The notes beneath the pieces were generated by a model that made no database searches, was not told the origin of the DNA, and worked only from the letters and a program-made list of their open reading frames with translations. This document shows, piece by piece, positions 16,138 through 23,148 of a stretch of DNA of 64,000 nt. This stretch comes from Segniliparus sp051660745 (lineage in GTDB: Bacteria > Actinomycetota > Actinomycetes > Mycobacteriales > Mycobacteriaceae). The stretch spans positions 1 to 64,000 of the forward strand of contig NZ_JBOFQF010000009.1 in assembly GCF_051660745.1 (NCBI RefSeq), written 5' to 3'. Positions within the stretch are counted from its first letter, which is position 1. Every line of letters begins with the position of its first letter. A program made the position numbers and the translations under genes.

Positions 16138-17210
16138 CGGACTCCCATTTGTGTCAGCCGCTCGGCGAGCTCGTAGAGCGCGCCGAGGTCCACGCCTTCG
16201 GCGAGCAGCGGGAGCGGGAGCTGAGGAAGGTCGAGCCCGGCCAGGATGCGGGCTTGCTCCTGCTGGCGGGCTTGGGTCACGGCGTGGTCGATGGTCTCGG
16301 TGATCAAACCGGCGAAATCCTCTTCCGCGAGGTCGAGCCCGATGGCGTCGAAGCCTTTGCTGAGCGAGTTCGCGTCCACAGAGCCCTGCACTGCCGCCTC
16401 GATCTGCTCCTGGGTGAGATATTGCGCGGGCGAGCGGTTGACGAGCGCTGCGCCGAGGCCGACCCCGATCTTCTGGATCACGGAGACCGCTTCGACTGTC
16501 TCCTGCACCGGCAGCGCCTCCAGGATCGTCGCGAGGTGCACCACGGTGTCCGTCGAGCGCAGCACGGACGAGACGTTCTCCGCGTGGCGGTAGACCGGGC
16601 CGCCTTTCGCGATCTCTTTGAGCGCGGCGGCGGCGCCGAGGAAGCTGTCGACCCTGCCGGTCGGCGGGGCGTCGACGACGATGGCGTCGTAGCAGGACGT
16701 GCCCGACTTCGGCGGTTTGCCGAGCGCGCTGCGCTTGCCGGAGTTCTGGGTCCGGGTGGCGATCTCGTAGATCTTGCCGGTCAGCACCACGTCGTCGAGG
16801 CCGGGGGCGACGGTGGTGATGAAGTCCACCGCGCCGACCGCGCGCATCGCCTTGGCGGCGAAGCCGAGGTTGTAGAACATCTCGAAGTATTCGAGGATCG
16901 CCGACTCGACGTCGATGGCCAGCGCCCAGACCTCGCCGCCGTTCGCCGCGCTGGCGACCTTGGTCTCCGCGTACGGCAGCGGGGGCATGTCGAAGAGGTG
17001 GGCGATCGACTGCCTGCCCTCGACCTCGACGAGCAGCACCCGCCGCCCGCTGGAGGCGAGCGCTATCGCGAGCGCCGCGGAGAGGGTGCTCTTGCCGACA
17101 CCGCCTTTGCCCGAGACGAAGTGCAGTTTGGCGCGCGCGGCCCGGCTGGGCCAGAGGTTCGGGGCAGGCTCCGTCACGGTCGCCGCCTCCGTGCGCTGTG
17201 AGGTCCGCAT
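16134..17210 (-). CDS. ArsA/Get3-like ATPase, first of pair (Rv3679-like)
   Basis: 358 residues. Walker A is S-G-K-G-G-V-G-K-S-T (about residues 33-42), followed by V-E-V-E-G-R-Q and a switch II V-V-D-A-P-P-T-G-R. Its closest relatives sit with Rv3680 homologues. It contains an aromatic E-Y-F-E-M-F-Y stretch (about 107-113) not usual in plasmid ArsA, perhaps a client or partner surface. ATG at 17210 is used; a GTG 30 bases downstream is an alternative. The longer reading frame to 17393 runs through the divergent gene and is rejected. It shares a 27-bp divergent promoter gap with the DUF4177 gene. Confidence 0.9.
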   Translation of the reverse strand: MRTSQRTEAATVTEPAPNLWPSRAARAKLHFVSGKGGVGKSTLSAALAIALASSGRRVLLVEVEGRQSIAHLFDMPPLPYAETKVASAANGGEVWALAIDVESAILEYFEMFYNLGFAAKAMRAVGAVDFITTVAPGLDDVVLTGKIYEIATRTQNSGKRSALGKPPKSGTSCYDAIVVDAPPTGRVDSFLGAAAALKEIAKGGPVYRHAENVSSVLRSTDTVVHLATILEALPVQETVEAVSVIQKIGVGLGAALVNRSPAQYLTQEQIEAAVQGSVDANSLSKGFDAIGLDLAEEDFAGLITETIDHAVTQARQQEQARILAGLDLPQLPLPLLAEGVDLGALYELAERLTQMGVR

Positions 17211-17237
17211 CCGACCACAATAAGCGAAAGAGCTACA

Positions 17238-17420
17238 GTGTCTCTCGTGTCCCCTCAACAAGATGCAAACCCCGCCTGGGAGTACGTCACCGTGCCGCTG
17301 ATCACGCATGCGACCAAGCAGATCTTGGACCAGTGGGGATCGGACGGCTGGGAATTGGTGACGGTCTTGCCCGGTCCGACGGGGGAGAGCCACATCGCCT
17401 ACCTGAAGAGGAAGAAATGA
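17238..17420 (+). CDS. DUF4177 small protein (Rv3678A-like), 60 aa
   Basis: A compact alpha/beta protein: W-E-Y-V-T-V-P-L, a helix with T-K-Q-I-L-D-Q-W-G-S-D-G-W-E-L-V, then a beta hairpin ending A-Y-L-K-R-K-K. The W-E-Y and D-G-W-E-L motifs are those of DUF4177, which has no known activity. GTG at 17238 has AAAGAG five bases upstream; GTG at 17247 is an alternative. The stop overlaps the ATG of the RidA gene (ATGA), so they are translated together. Too short to be seen by many gene finders, but the context is conserved in mycobacteria. Confidence 0.85.
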   Translation: MSLVSPQQDANPAWEYVTVPLITHATKQILDQWGSDGWELVTVLPGPTGESHIAYLKRKK

Positions 17421-17893
17421 GCAATTGGTCCGCCCGGCTCGCTGAGATCGGTATTACGCTGCCTCCCGTCGCGAAACCTGCGGGGGCGTATGTGCCCGCC
17501 CTGCGGGTGGGGGACCTGGTCCACACCTCGGGGCAGTTGCCCTATGTGGACGGCAAGCTGCCTCGGACGGGGATCGTCGGCATCGGCCCCGACTTCGTGG
17601 ACCCGGAGCAGGCGAAAGCGTTGGCGCAGTTCAGCGCCCTCAACGCGCTTGCCGCCGTGCACGACCTGGTCGGGATCGACAATGTCGTGCAGGTCGTGAA
17701 GGTGACTGGTTTCGTCGCCTCCTCCCCGGATTTCGGCGGACAGCCCGGCGTCATCAACGGGGCTTCCGAGCTGCTCGGGCAGATTTTTGGCGAAGCGGGG
17801 GCGCACGCCCGTTCCGCCGTCGGCGTGGCGGCGTTGCCGCTGGGCGCGCCCGTCGAGGTGGAGCTGACCGTCTTGGTGAAACCGGCCTCCTGA
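17417..17893 (+). CDS. RidA/YjgF-family protein (Rv3678c-like)
   Basis: 158 residues of the YjgF/Rid fold: V-A-G-D-L-type opening as V-G-D-L-V-H-T-S-G-Q-L-P, a central A-L-A-A-V-H-D-L-V-G region, and V-E-V-E-L-T-V-L near the end. Canonical RidA hydrolyses reactive enamine/imine intermediates from threonine dehydratase and PLP enzymes; its key arginine lies in a R-x-x-V-x-V motif. Here the corresponding place reads R-S-A-V-G-V-A-A-L-P-L, so the arginine seems present. This is the longer 'Rid7-like' size seen in actinobacteria, and activity is not certain. ilvA, a source of RidA substrate, lies elsewhere in the window (49.3 kb). Confidence 0.85.
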   Translation: MSNWSARLAEIGITLPPVAKPAGAYVPALRVGDLVHTSGQLPYVDGKLPRTGIVGIGPDFVDPEQAKALAQFSALNALAAVHDLVGIDNVVQVVKVTGFVASSPDFGGQPGVINGASELLGQIFGEAGAHARSAVGVAALPLGAPVEVELTVLVKPAS

Positions 17894-17915
17894 CGCCGGG
17901 GGATCGGTCGTTGTC

Positions 17916-18797
17916 ATGGGCGAGCAGCAGGGAGCGCTGACCCACCCGGCGTACGAGGCCGTGCGGCCGGTGACCGAGCAGGCTTCGGTGCTTTTGGCGC
18001 GCAACCCCTCGCTCATGACCTTGGACGGGACCAACACGTGGGTGCTCCGCGCCCCTGGGTCGAAGGCCTGCGTCGTTGTCGACCCCGGCCCGGACGACGC
18101 AGGCCATATCGGGCGGATCCTCGCCCTCGGGGACATCGCCGCAGTGCTGCTGACGCATCATCATCTCGACCACGTGCGGGCGCTGCCCGCGCTGCGCCGA
18201 CGGCTGGCCGCATCGGGGCACGAGCCCGTTGTGCTCGCGATGAGTCCAAGGATGGCGCGCAAGTCCCAGACGCAACTTCCTCGTCTTCGGCCGAGCCGGG
18301 ACGTGTGGGAGGTCGCCAGGGACGGCCAGACGCTGGAGTTCGCCGGAGTGCGGCTGACCGTCGTCGCGACTCCGGGGCACACCTCGGACTCGGTCTCGTT
18401 CTTGCTGCACGGACGGGACGGCCATGATCGAAACGGCTCGGTGGAAGCTGTGCTCACGGGGGACATGATCCTCGGGAGAGGCTCCACGGTCCTCGACCCG
18501 AAGAGCGGCGATCTCGGGGACTACCTCGGCTCGATGCGCAAACTCATGGCGGTGGGGGCGGGGGTCGTCGGCCTGCCGGGGCACGGGCCGGAGCTTGTCG
18601 ACACGGCGGCGGCGGCGGAGACGGGCCTGCGGCATCGCGAGGAGCGTTTGGACCAAGTCCGGGCGGCTCTCGCCAAGCTCGGCCCGAAGGCTTCGGCGTG
18701 GAAGGTGACCCGAGAGGTGTACCAAGACGTGGACGCGAAGCTCTTGCCCGTCGCGCTCAGCTCCACGCGCGTGCAGTTGAGGTACCTGCGCCGCTGA
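17916..18797 (+). CDS. Metallo-beta-lactamase fold hydrolase (Rv3677c-like)
   Basis: 293 residues. Metal motif T-H-H-H-L-D-H-V (about residues 80-87) matches H-x-H-x-D-H. A further histidine in T-P-G-H-T-S-D-S, the aspartate in L-T-G-D-M-I-L and the histidine in G-H-G-P complete a binuclear site. A C-terminal winged-helix-like part (about 225-293) with V-T-R-E-V-Y matches LACTB2-type proteins, which cleave RNA or thioester substrates. The substrate here is unknown. Weak ribosome site; ATG at 17916 is 22 bases after the RidA stop. It is convergent with crp across a long shared hairpin. Confidence 0.88.
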   Translation: MGEQQGALTHPAYEAVRPVTEQASVLLARNPSLMTLDGTNTWVLRAPGSKACVVVDPGPDDAGHIGRILALGDIAAVLLTHHHLDHVRALPALRRRLAASGHEPVVLAMSPRMARKSQTQLPRLRPSRDVWEVARDGQTLEFAGVRLTVVATPGHTSDSVSFLLHGRDGHDRNGSVEAVLTGDMILGRGSTVLDPKSGDLGDYLGSMRKLMAVGAGVVGLPGHGPELVDTAAAAETGLRHREERLDQVRAALAKLGPKASAWKVTREVYQDVDAKLLPVALSSTRVQLRYLRR

Positions 18798-18802
18798 GGG
18801 GA

Positions 18803-18862
18803 GAACGAATTCAGCCCCCGGCAACGATCAGAATCGTCGGCGGGGACTGAATGATCTCGTTC
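18803..18862. terminator. 60-bp imperfect inverted repeat, bidirectional terminator
   Basis: Arms beginning GAACGA (18803-18808) and ending TCGTTC (18857-18862) continue inward through ATTCAGCCCCCGGCAACGAT and its near-complement, with one small bulge and few mismatches. It lies exactly between two convergent genes, so it can end both transcripts. A folded RNA would have a stem of about 25 bp. Confidence 0.75.
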
Positions 18863-18874
18863 GAGTCCGAACGC

Positions 18875-19549
18875 TCAGCGCGCGCGGCGGGCCAGGCGCT
18901 CCGAGTCGCTGATGAGCACCGACTTGCCTTCCAGCTTCAGCCAGCCGCGGTGGGCGAAGTCGGCGAGCGCCTTGTTCACCGTCTCGCGGGACGCGCCGAC
19001 CAGCTGGGCGATCTCCTCTTGGGTGAGGTCGTGCGTGACGCGGAGGGCGTCGCCCTCCTGGGTGCCGAAGCGCTGCGCGAGCTGCAGCAGGGCCTTGGCC
19101 ACACGGCCGGGCACGTCGGTGAAGATGAGGTCGGCCAGCGTGTTGTTGGTCCGGCGCAGCCGTCGGGCGACCACGCGGAGCAGTTGCTCCGCGATTTCCG
19201 GGCGCTGGGTGATCCAGCTCCGGAGCGCTTCGCGGTCGAGCGTCACGGCGCGGACCTCGGTCACCGCAGTGGCCTTCGAGGTGCGGGGGCCGGGGTCGAA
19301 CACGGAGAGCTCGCCGAACATGTCGGAGGGCCCCATGATCGTGATCAAGTTTTCCCGGCCGTCGCCTTTTTGCCTGCCGATCTTGACCTTGCCGGAGACA
19401 ATGATGTACAGGTTGTCGCCCGGCTCCCCCTCGTGGAAGATCACATGGCCACGGGGGAACTCGGCAGGCACAAGCTCTTTGGTCAGCGCGGCGACTGCTG
19501 CGGGCTCGACACCCTGAAAAATTCCTGCTCGAGCGAGGACATCTTCCAT
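18875..19549 (-). CDS. crp: Crp/Fnr-family cAMP-responsive regulator
   Basis: 224 residues, the same length as M. tuberculosis Crp (Rv3676). The N-terminal cyclic-nucleotide domain (about 1-120) includes the phosphate-binding cassette G-E-L-S-V-F-D-P-G-P-R-T-S. A long dimer helix follows, then a winged HTH with L-T-Q-E-E-I-A-Q-L-V-G-A-S-R-E-T-V-N-K-A-L (about 174-194), the Crp recognition helix. As a homodimer it binds TGTGA-type palindromes in response to cAMP. The ATG at 19549 has GGAAGG seven bases upstream; the longer start at 19567 is less likely. The neighbourhood (Nth, beta-lactamase fold protein, acs) is that of Rv3676. Confidence 0.95.
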   Translation of the reverse strand: MEDVLARAGIFQGVEPAAVAALTKELVPAEFPRGHVIFHEGEPGDNLYIIVSGKVKIGRQKGDGRENLITIMGPSDMFGELSVFDPGPRTSKATAVTEVRAVTLDREALRSWITQRPEIAEQLLRVVARRLRRTNNTLADLIFTDVPGRVAKALLQLAQRFGTQEGDALRVTHDLTQEEIAQLVGASRETVNKALADFAHRGWLKLEGKSVLISDSERLARRAR

Positions 19550-19654
19550 CTGCGCGCCTTCCTTCACAATATAGCTATTTCAAAGCTCCGCCCCCGGCGG
19601 CGCGGGCAGAGCTGGACACGGGTCGTAACCCTTCGCAAGTGTTCTACCATATCG

Positions 19655-19674
19655 GTTGCCTCAAGTGAAGCAAC
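19655..19674. promoter_or_regulatory. 20-bp near-palindrome upstream of crp
   Basis: GTTGCCTCAAGTGAAGCAAC is a palindrome except for one base pair. It lies 106 bp before the crp start in the 192-bp gap to the preceding gene. It may be an operator or a short terminator for the upstream small gene; it does not match the usual Crp site. Confidence 0.35.
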
Positions 19675-19741
19675 TCCTCGCCGAACATGGCCAAGTTCGA
19701 GGCCTGCGTCAGGAAAGAACGCCTCGAATTAGAGCTTTGGG

Positions 19742-19984
19742 TCAATTTTCTGTGACGGAACTCGCGGCTTTGACCTTCTCGCGACGCACATCGTAGATGT
19801 CGAGCGCCTCGGGGAGGCCGTCTTCGACGAGCGTGCCCATTTCCGCAGAGTTCGCGTTCAGCAGAAATTCTTCCACTTGGTCCTCGCGCGGGCCGGATCG
19901 GCCGAGACGCGTTTCGAGGCGTTGCATCGCGAGCGCGAAGAGCATCAACACAGCGGGGGCTAACACCACCAAGAGGCCTTGCAT
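19742..19984 (-). CDS. Small membrane protein at the Rv3675 position, 80 aa
   Basis: One N-terminal hydrophobic helix (about residues 3-20, L-L-V-V-L-A-P-A-V-L-M-L-F-A-L-A-M) followed by a hydrophilic tail of 60 residues with R-E-D-Q-V-E-E-F-L. No enzymatic motif. It lies upstream of crp in the same direction, the position of the membrane protein gene Rv3675 in M. tuberculosis, but I cannot confirm homology by eye. ATG at 19984 or TTG at 19996 could start it; neither has a good ribosome site. Tail faces the cytoplasm if the helix is an uncleaved anchor. Confidence 0.6.
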   Translation of the reverse strand: MQGLLVVLAPAVLMLFALAMQRLETRLGRSGPREDQVEEFLLNANSAEMGTLVEDGLPEALDIYDVRREKVKAASSVTEN

Positions 19985-20082
19985 GCGGGTAGTCAACTAG
20001 ACGCAGGTCTCAACGCGGCAACGAAACCCGCCTACGCTCGGTCTCGGATTGTTCCGGAGCGTTGTGCTCTAGGCTGGGTCCG

Positions 20083-20829
20083 GTGCCCGTCGTCTCTGCT
20101 CTGAAGAACCGCCCGAAAGCGCCCCTCGGCCTGGTCCGGCGGGCCCGGCGGATGTCGCGCGAGCTGGCCGAGCTCTTCCCGGACGCGCACTGCGAGTTGG
20201 ACTTCGCGAACCCGCTCGAACTCCTGGTGGCCACTGTCCTGTCGGCGCAGACCACGGATGTCCGGGTGAACATGGTGACCCCGGCGCTTTTCGCGCGGTA
20301 CCGGACAGCGGAGGACTACGCCAGTGCGAAACAGGCCGACGTGGAGGAGCTGATCCGCACGATCGGCCTTTTCCGGGCGAAAGCCGCCAACTTGATCGGC
20401 ATCGGCTCGGCGCTGTGCGAGCGCTTCGGCGGCGAGGTCCCCGGGACGCTCAAGGAGCTCGTGACCCTGCCCGGCGTGGGCCGGAAAACGGCGAACGTGG
20501 TGCTCGGCAACGCGTTCGGCGTCCCCGGCCTCACGGTGGACACGCACTTCGGCAGGCTCGTGGGGCGGTGGAAGTGGACCGAGGAGACCGACCCGGTGAA
20601 AATCGAGCACGCGGTCGGGGCGCTGATCGAGCGCAAAGAGTGGACGACGCTCTCGCACCGGGTGATCTGGTTCGGGCGGAGCGTGTGCCATTCGCAGCGC
20701 CCGGCGTGCGGGGCGTGCCCGCTCGCCCGTGATTGCCCGAGCTACGGGGTCGGCCCGACCGACCGCGCTGTCGCGCAGCGCCTGGTCAAGACCTCGTACT
20801 CGGCGGCCCTGCTGCAAGGAGCTTTGTGA
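20083..20829 (+). CDS. nth: Endonuclease III
   Basis: DNA glycosylase/AP lyase for oxidised pyrimidines. The helix-hairpin-helix L-P-G-V-G-R-K-T-A-N carries the catalytic lysine, and V-D-T-H-F-G-R carries the catalytic aspartate. The 4Fe-4S cluster cysteines follow the C-x6-C-x2-C-x5-C spacing in V-C-H-S-Q-R-P-A-C-G-A-C. GTG at 20083 gives 248 residues, close to the mycobacterial enzyme; GTG at 20062 is possible. The stop shares a base with the start of the Nudix gene (TGATG). In M. tuberculosis a thioredoxin-like gene (Rv3673c) separates these two genes; it is absent here. Confidence 0.95.
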   Translation: MPVVSALKNRPKAPLGLVRRARRMSRELAELFPDAHCELDFANPLELLVATVLSAQTTDVRVNMVTPALFARYRTAEDYASAKQADVEELIRTIGLFRAKAANLIGIGSALCERFGGEVPGTLKELVTLPGVGRKTANVVLGNAFGVPGLTVDTHFGRLVGRWKWTEETDPVKIEHAVGALIERKEWTTLSHRVIWFGRSVCHSQRPACGACPLARDCPSYGVGPTDRAVAQRLVKTSYSAALLQGAL

Positions 20830-21560
20830 TGGCCGAGCTGCTCGTGGACCCTCAGCGGCTGCCTGCATGGCTGCGCCCGCTCGCCGCAGAAGTCTCCCAG
20901 CTCGACGTGGAGCTGCGCAACCGCCGCTGGGTCGCGCAGCTCAAGAAGCTGCGCGCGGTGCGCCACGCGGCGGTGCTGGTCCTCATCGCGGGCTCCTCGG
21001 GCGGGGAGTCGGGGCAGCCTCCCGAGGACGCGACCGTGCTGCTGACCCGCCGCGCGCCCAGGATGCGCTCGCATGCGGGCCAAGTGGCGTTCCCCGGCGG
21101 GGCGGTGGACCCGACGGACGACGGCCCCTTGGCCGCGGCGCTGCGCGAGGCCTGGGAGGAGACCGGGGTCGATATCGGGGGAGTGCTTCCGTTCGCCCGG
21201 CTCGACCCGCTCTTCGTGCCGCCGTCCGGCTTCGACGTGACCCCGGTGCTGGCGTTCTGGGAACGTCCTTCGCAGGTGCGTCCGGTGAACGCCGGGGAGA
21301 CGGACCTGGTCCGGGCGGTCCGGCTCGACGAGCTGCTCGACCCTCGGAACCGGCTCATGGGCAAACGCGGCCCGATCTTCAAAGGCCCGGCGTTCGAGCT
21401 CGAGGACATGTTCGTGTGGGGCTTCACCGGAGGACTGCTCTCGGCTGTTCTCGCAGGCGCGGGCTGGGAGCGGCCCTGGGACCGCCGGAGGGCGGTCGAG
21501 GTGGAGGCTATCTTGCAGCGAGAGACTGACGAGCCAGGAACGTCAGAAGTCGTTCCGTGA
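20829..21560 (+). CDS. Nudix hydrolase of the CoA-pyrophosphatase type (Rv3672c-like)
   Basis: 243 residues. The NuCoA signature L-L-T-R-R-A-P-R-M-R-S-H-A-G-Q-V-A-F-P-G-G leads directly into the Nudix box, whose core is R-E-A-W-E-E-T-G-V. In the box the first glutamate position is aspartate. NuCoA enzymes cut CoA and its derivatives to phosphopantetheine and ADP with Mg2+ or Mn2+. The ATG overlaps the nth stop. The 3' end overlaps the convergent ephE-like gene by 53 bp. The marP protease gene that follows this gene in M. tuberculosis is missing. Confidence 0.9.
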   Translation: MAELLVDPQRLPAWLRPLAAEVSQLDVELRNRRWVAQLKKLRAVRHAAVLVLIAGSSGGESGQPPEDATVLLTRRAPRMRSHAGQVAFPGGAVDPTDDGPLAAALREAWEETGVDIGGVLPFARLDPLFVPPSGFDVTPVLAFWERPSQVRPVNAGETDLVRAVRLDELLDPRNRLMGKRGPIFKGPAFELEDMFVWGFTGGLLSAVLAGAGWERPWDRRRAVEVEAILQRETDEPGTSEVVP

Positions 21561-22479
21561 CCGCTTGAGGGTTCTCTTGGTGCGCGTAGTGCCCGGACTC
21601 TGGGATTGTCGCGGAATCCGCGACCTGCAGCCAGCGCAGGCTGCGTTCCATGGGCCGGTGGAGGACGTAGCGGTCCTGCTCGCCGCGCAGCAGCAGCCCT
21701 GGAGTCTGGAGCACGCGGCGCGTCTGGCGCAGGAACCGCCACCCGTCCGGCCGGAACTGGCTGCGGAACGCCCAGCGTTGGTATTCGAGCGCGAGATGCG
21801 CGCATTTCGGGATCTGGACCGCCATCCGCGCCAGCCGCTCGGTCTCGGCGAAGTCGGCGGTGGAGCGCCAGCTCGGCCCGGAGCGCTCCCGCAGCAGGCG
21901 GGCCGCGCCCTCGCCGTCGCCCTGGCGCAGCGCGCGCTCGGGGACGCGGGGGATTTGGTGGTGCAAGAGCGAGGGGAGCGCCGAGGCGATCTGATGGGGG
22001 TCTGCGAGCATCGCCCGCCGCACCTCGATCGGGTGCGGCGCGGAGACCACGGCGATCCCGCGCGTCTGCGCCGGGTGCAGCGCGGCGACAGCCCAGCTGA
22101 TCAGCCCGCCCTCGGCATGGCCGACGAGGACGGCGGAGCGGTGGCCGAGGGAGCGGACGAGCCCCGCGACGTCCGAGGCGAGCGTCGTCGCGTCGTATCC
22201 TCGGGGCGGTTTGTCGCTGTCCCCGTATCCGCGCAGGTCGACGGCGACAGGACGCAAGCCCGCCTGCGCCAGGGGCGCGAGCTGGTGGCGCCAAGCCCAC
22301 CAGAATTCCGCGAATCCGTGCAACAGCAGCACGAGCTCGCGCCCGTGGTCGCCGACGGATTCGAGAGGTTCGACGATGTGGAACCGGAGCCCGTTGGCGT
22401 GCACGTCCTGATGGGCCCAGGGACCGGGGAGGCGGACCGCTGACGGGTCGGGCAAAGAAGCCGCCTGAGCAGGGCACAT
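21508..22479 (-). CDS. Epoxide hydrolase-like alpha/beta protein (EphE-like) with altered nucleophile
   Basis: 323-residue alpha/beta-hydrolase fold. Oxyanion motif H-G-F-A-E-F-W-W (54-61), R-G-Y-G-D-S-D-K (83-90), then the elbow V-G-H-A-E-G-G (119-125), acid D269 in G-E-Q-D-R and H297 in S-G-H-Y-A-H. Epoxide hydrolases have aspartate as nucleophile in G-H-D-x-G-G; here that position is A122. The enzyme may therefore be inactive in classical hydrolysis, use E123, or bind ligands only. Position matches Rv3670 (EphE). It is followed 9 bp upstream by the holin-like gene in the same direction. Confidence 0.8.
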   Translation of the reverse strand: MCPAQAASLPDPSAVRLPGPWAHQDVHANGLRFHIVEPLESVGDHGRELVLLLHGFAEFWWAWRHQLAPLAQAGLRPVAVDLRGYGDSDKPPRGYDATTLASDVAGLVRSLGHRSAVLVGHAEGGLISWAVAALHPAQTRGIAVVSAPHPIEVRRAMLADPHQIASALPSLLHHQIPRVPERALRQGDGEGAARLLRERSGPSWRSTADFAETERLARMAVQIPKCAHLALEYQRWAFRSQFRPDGWRFLRQTRRVLQTPGLLLRGEQDRYVLHRPMERSLRWLQVADSATIPESGHYAHQENPQAVTERLLTFLARQSLAAR

Positions 22480-22488
22480 AGGCGAGCC

Positions 22489-22956
22489 CTAGGCTGCGGG
22501 TGCCTCGGCGGGCTCGTGGTGCGGCCGCTGCGGGATGAGGGTTTTGAGGTCTTTCACCGACTGGATGGTCTTTTTGGGCGGGGAGATCCGGCGGACGACG
22601 AGGTAGCCCGCGACGCCGATGCCGACGGCCGCGCCGACCATGAGCAAGAAGACGATGCCGAACGCGGCCCAGCCGGGCAGCCACTCCATGAGCAGCCAGC
22701 CGAGGAAGAAGAAGAAAAAGAAACTGCTGTACAGCAGGATGATCAACGCGGTGATGATGAAGGCCGCGGAGACGGCTGCCTTTTTGCCGTCCTGGACCAG
22801 CTCCGCTTTCGCGAGGGCGACCTCGGACCGGACCAGGGTGGAGAGGTGGACGGTCGCCTCGCGCACCAAGTCGCCGACGCTGGCTGCCGAACCAGCGCCG
22901 CCGGTCGCGGCAAGGTCGGTCAAGGGGATGGTGGGGCCGGTTTCGCGGGAGCTCAC
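22489..22956 (-). CDS. Actinobacterial holin-X/DUF1469 membrane protein (Rv3669-like)
   Basis: 155 residues. A helical, amphipathic N-terminal part (S-V-G-D-L-V-R-E-A-T-V-H-L-S-T-L-V-R-S-E-V-A-L-A-K-A-E, about 26-52) is characteristic of the Phage_holin_3_6/DUF1469 family. Two hydrophobic helices follow (about 60-92, with a run of six phenylalanines, and 98-122), then a basic cytoplasmic tail. Despite the family name, chromosomal members are envelope proteins without proven lytic role. It lies just upstream of the EphE-like gene and is probably co-transcribed with it. Confidence 0.85.
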   Translation of the reverse strand: MSSRETGPTIPLTDLAATGGAGSAASVGDLVREATVHLSTLVRSEVALAKAELVQDGKKAAVSAAFIITALIILLYSSFFFFFFLGWLLMEWLPGWAAFGIVFLLMVGAAVGIGVAGYLVVRRISPPKKTIQSVKDLKTLIPQRPHHEPAEAPAA

Positions 22957-22980
22957 GTCGTTCCTTTCTTCGCGGAACCT

Positions 22981-23148
22981 TTATCTTGCCATCCGCTGTT
23001 GGCATTCGTGAAACGAGAGGCGCCGTCTTTGGCGCGCTGAGGCTTCGACGACCTTTTTGATCGCCTCGGCAGTGCTGGTCGGGACGCTCCGGGCCCCGTC
23101 ACTCGGCCCTGGGCGTCCGGTGTCGTCTCGGCGATTGCCAGGCGTCAT
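22981..23148 (-). CDS. Possible 55-aa ORF overlapping the end of acs
   Basis: An ATG overlaps the acs stop (ATGA) and opens a 55-codon frame. The product is hydrophilic, and residues about 26-36 read A-E-A-I-K-K-V-V-E-A, echoing the Acs C-terminus F-E-A-I-K-S-V-V-E-G. The frame could be a coupled small gene or the scar of a tail duplication. No family is recognised and expression is unproven. Confidence 0.25.
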   Translation of the reverse strand: MTPGNRRDDTGRPGPSDGARSVPTSTAEAIKKVVEASARQRRRLSFHECQQRMAR

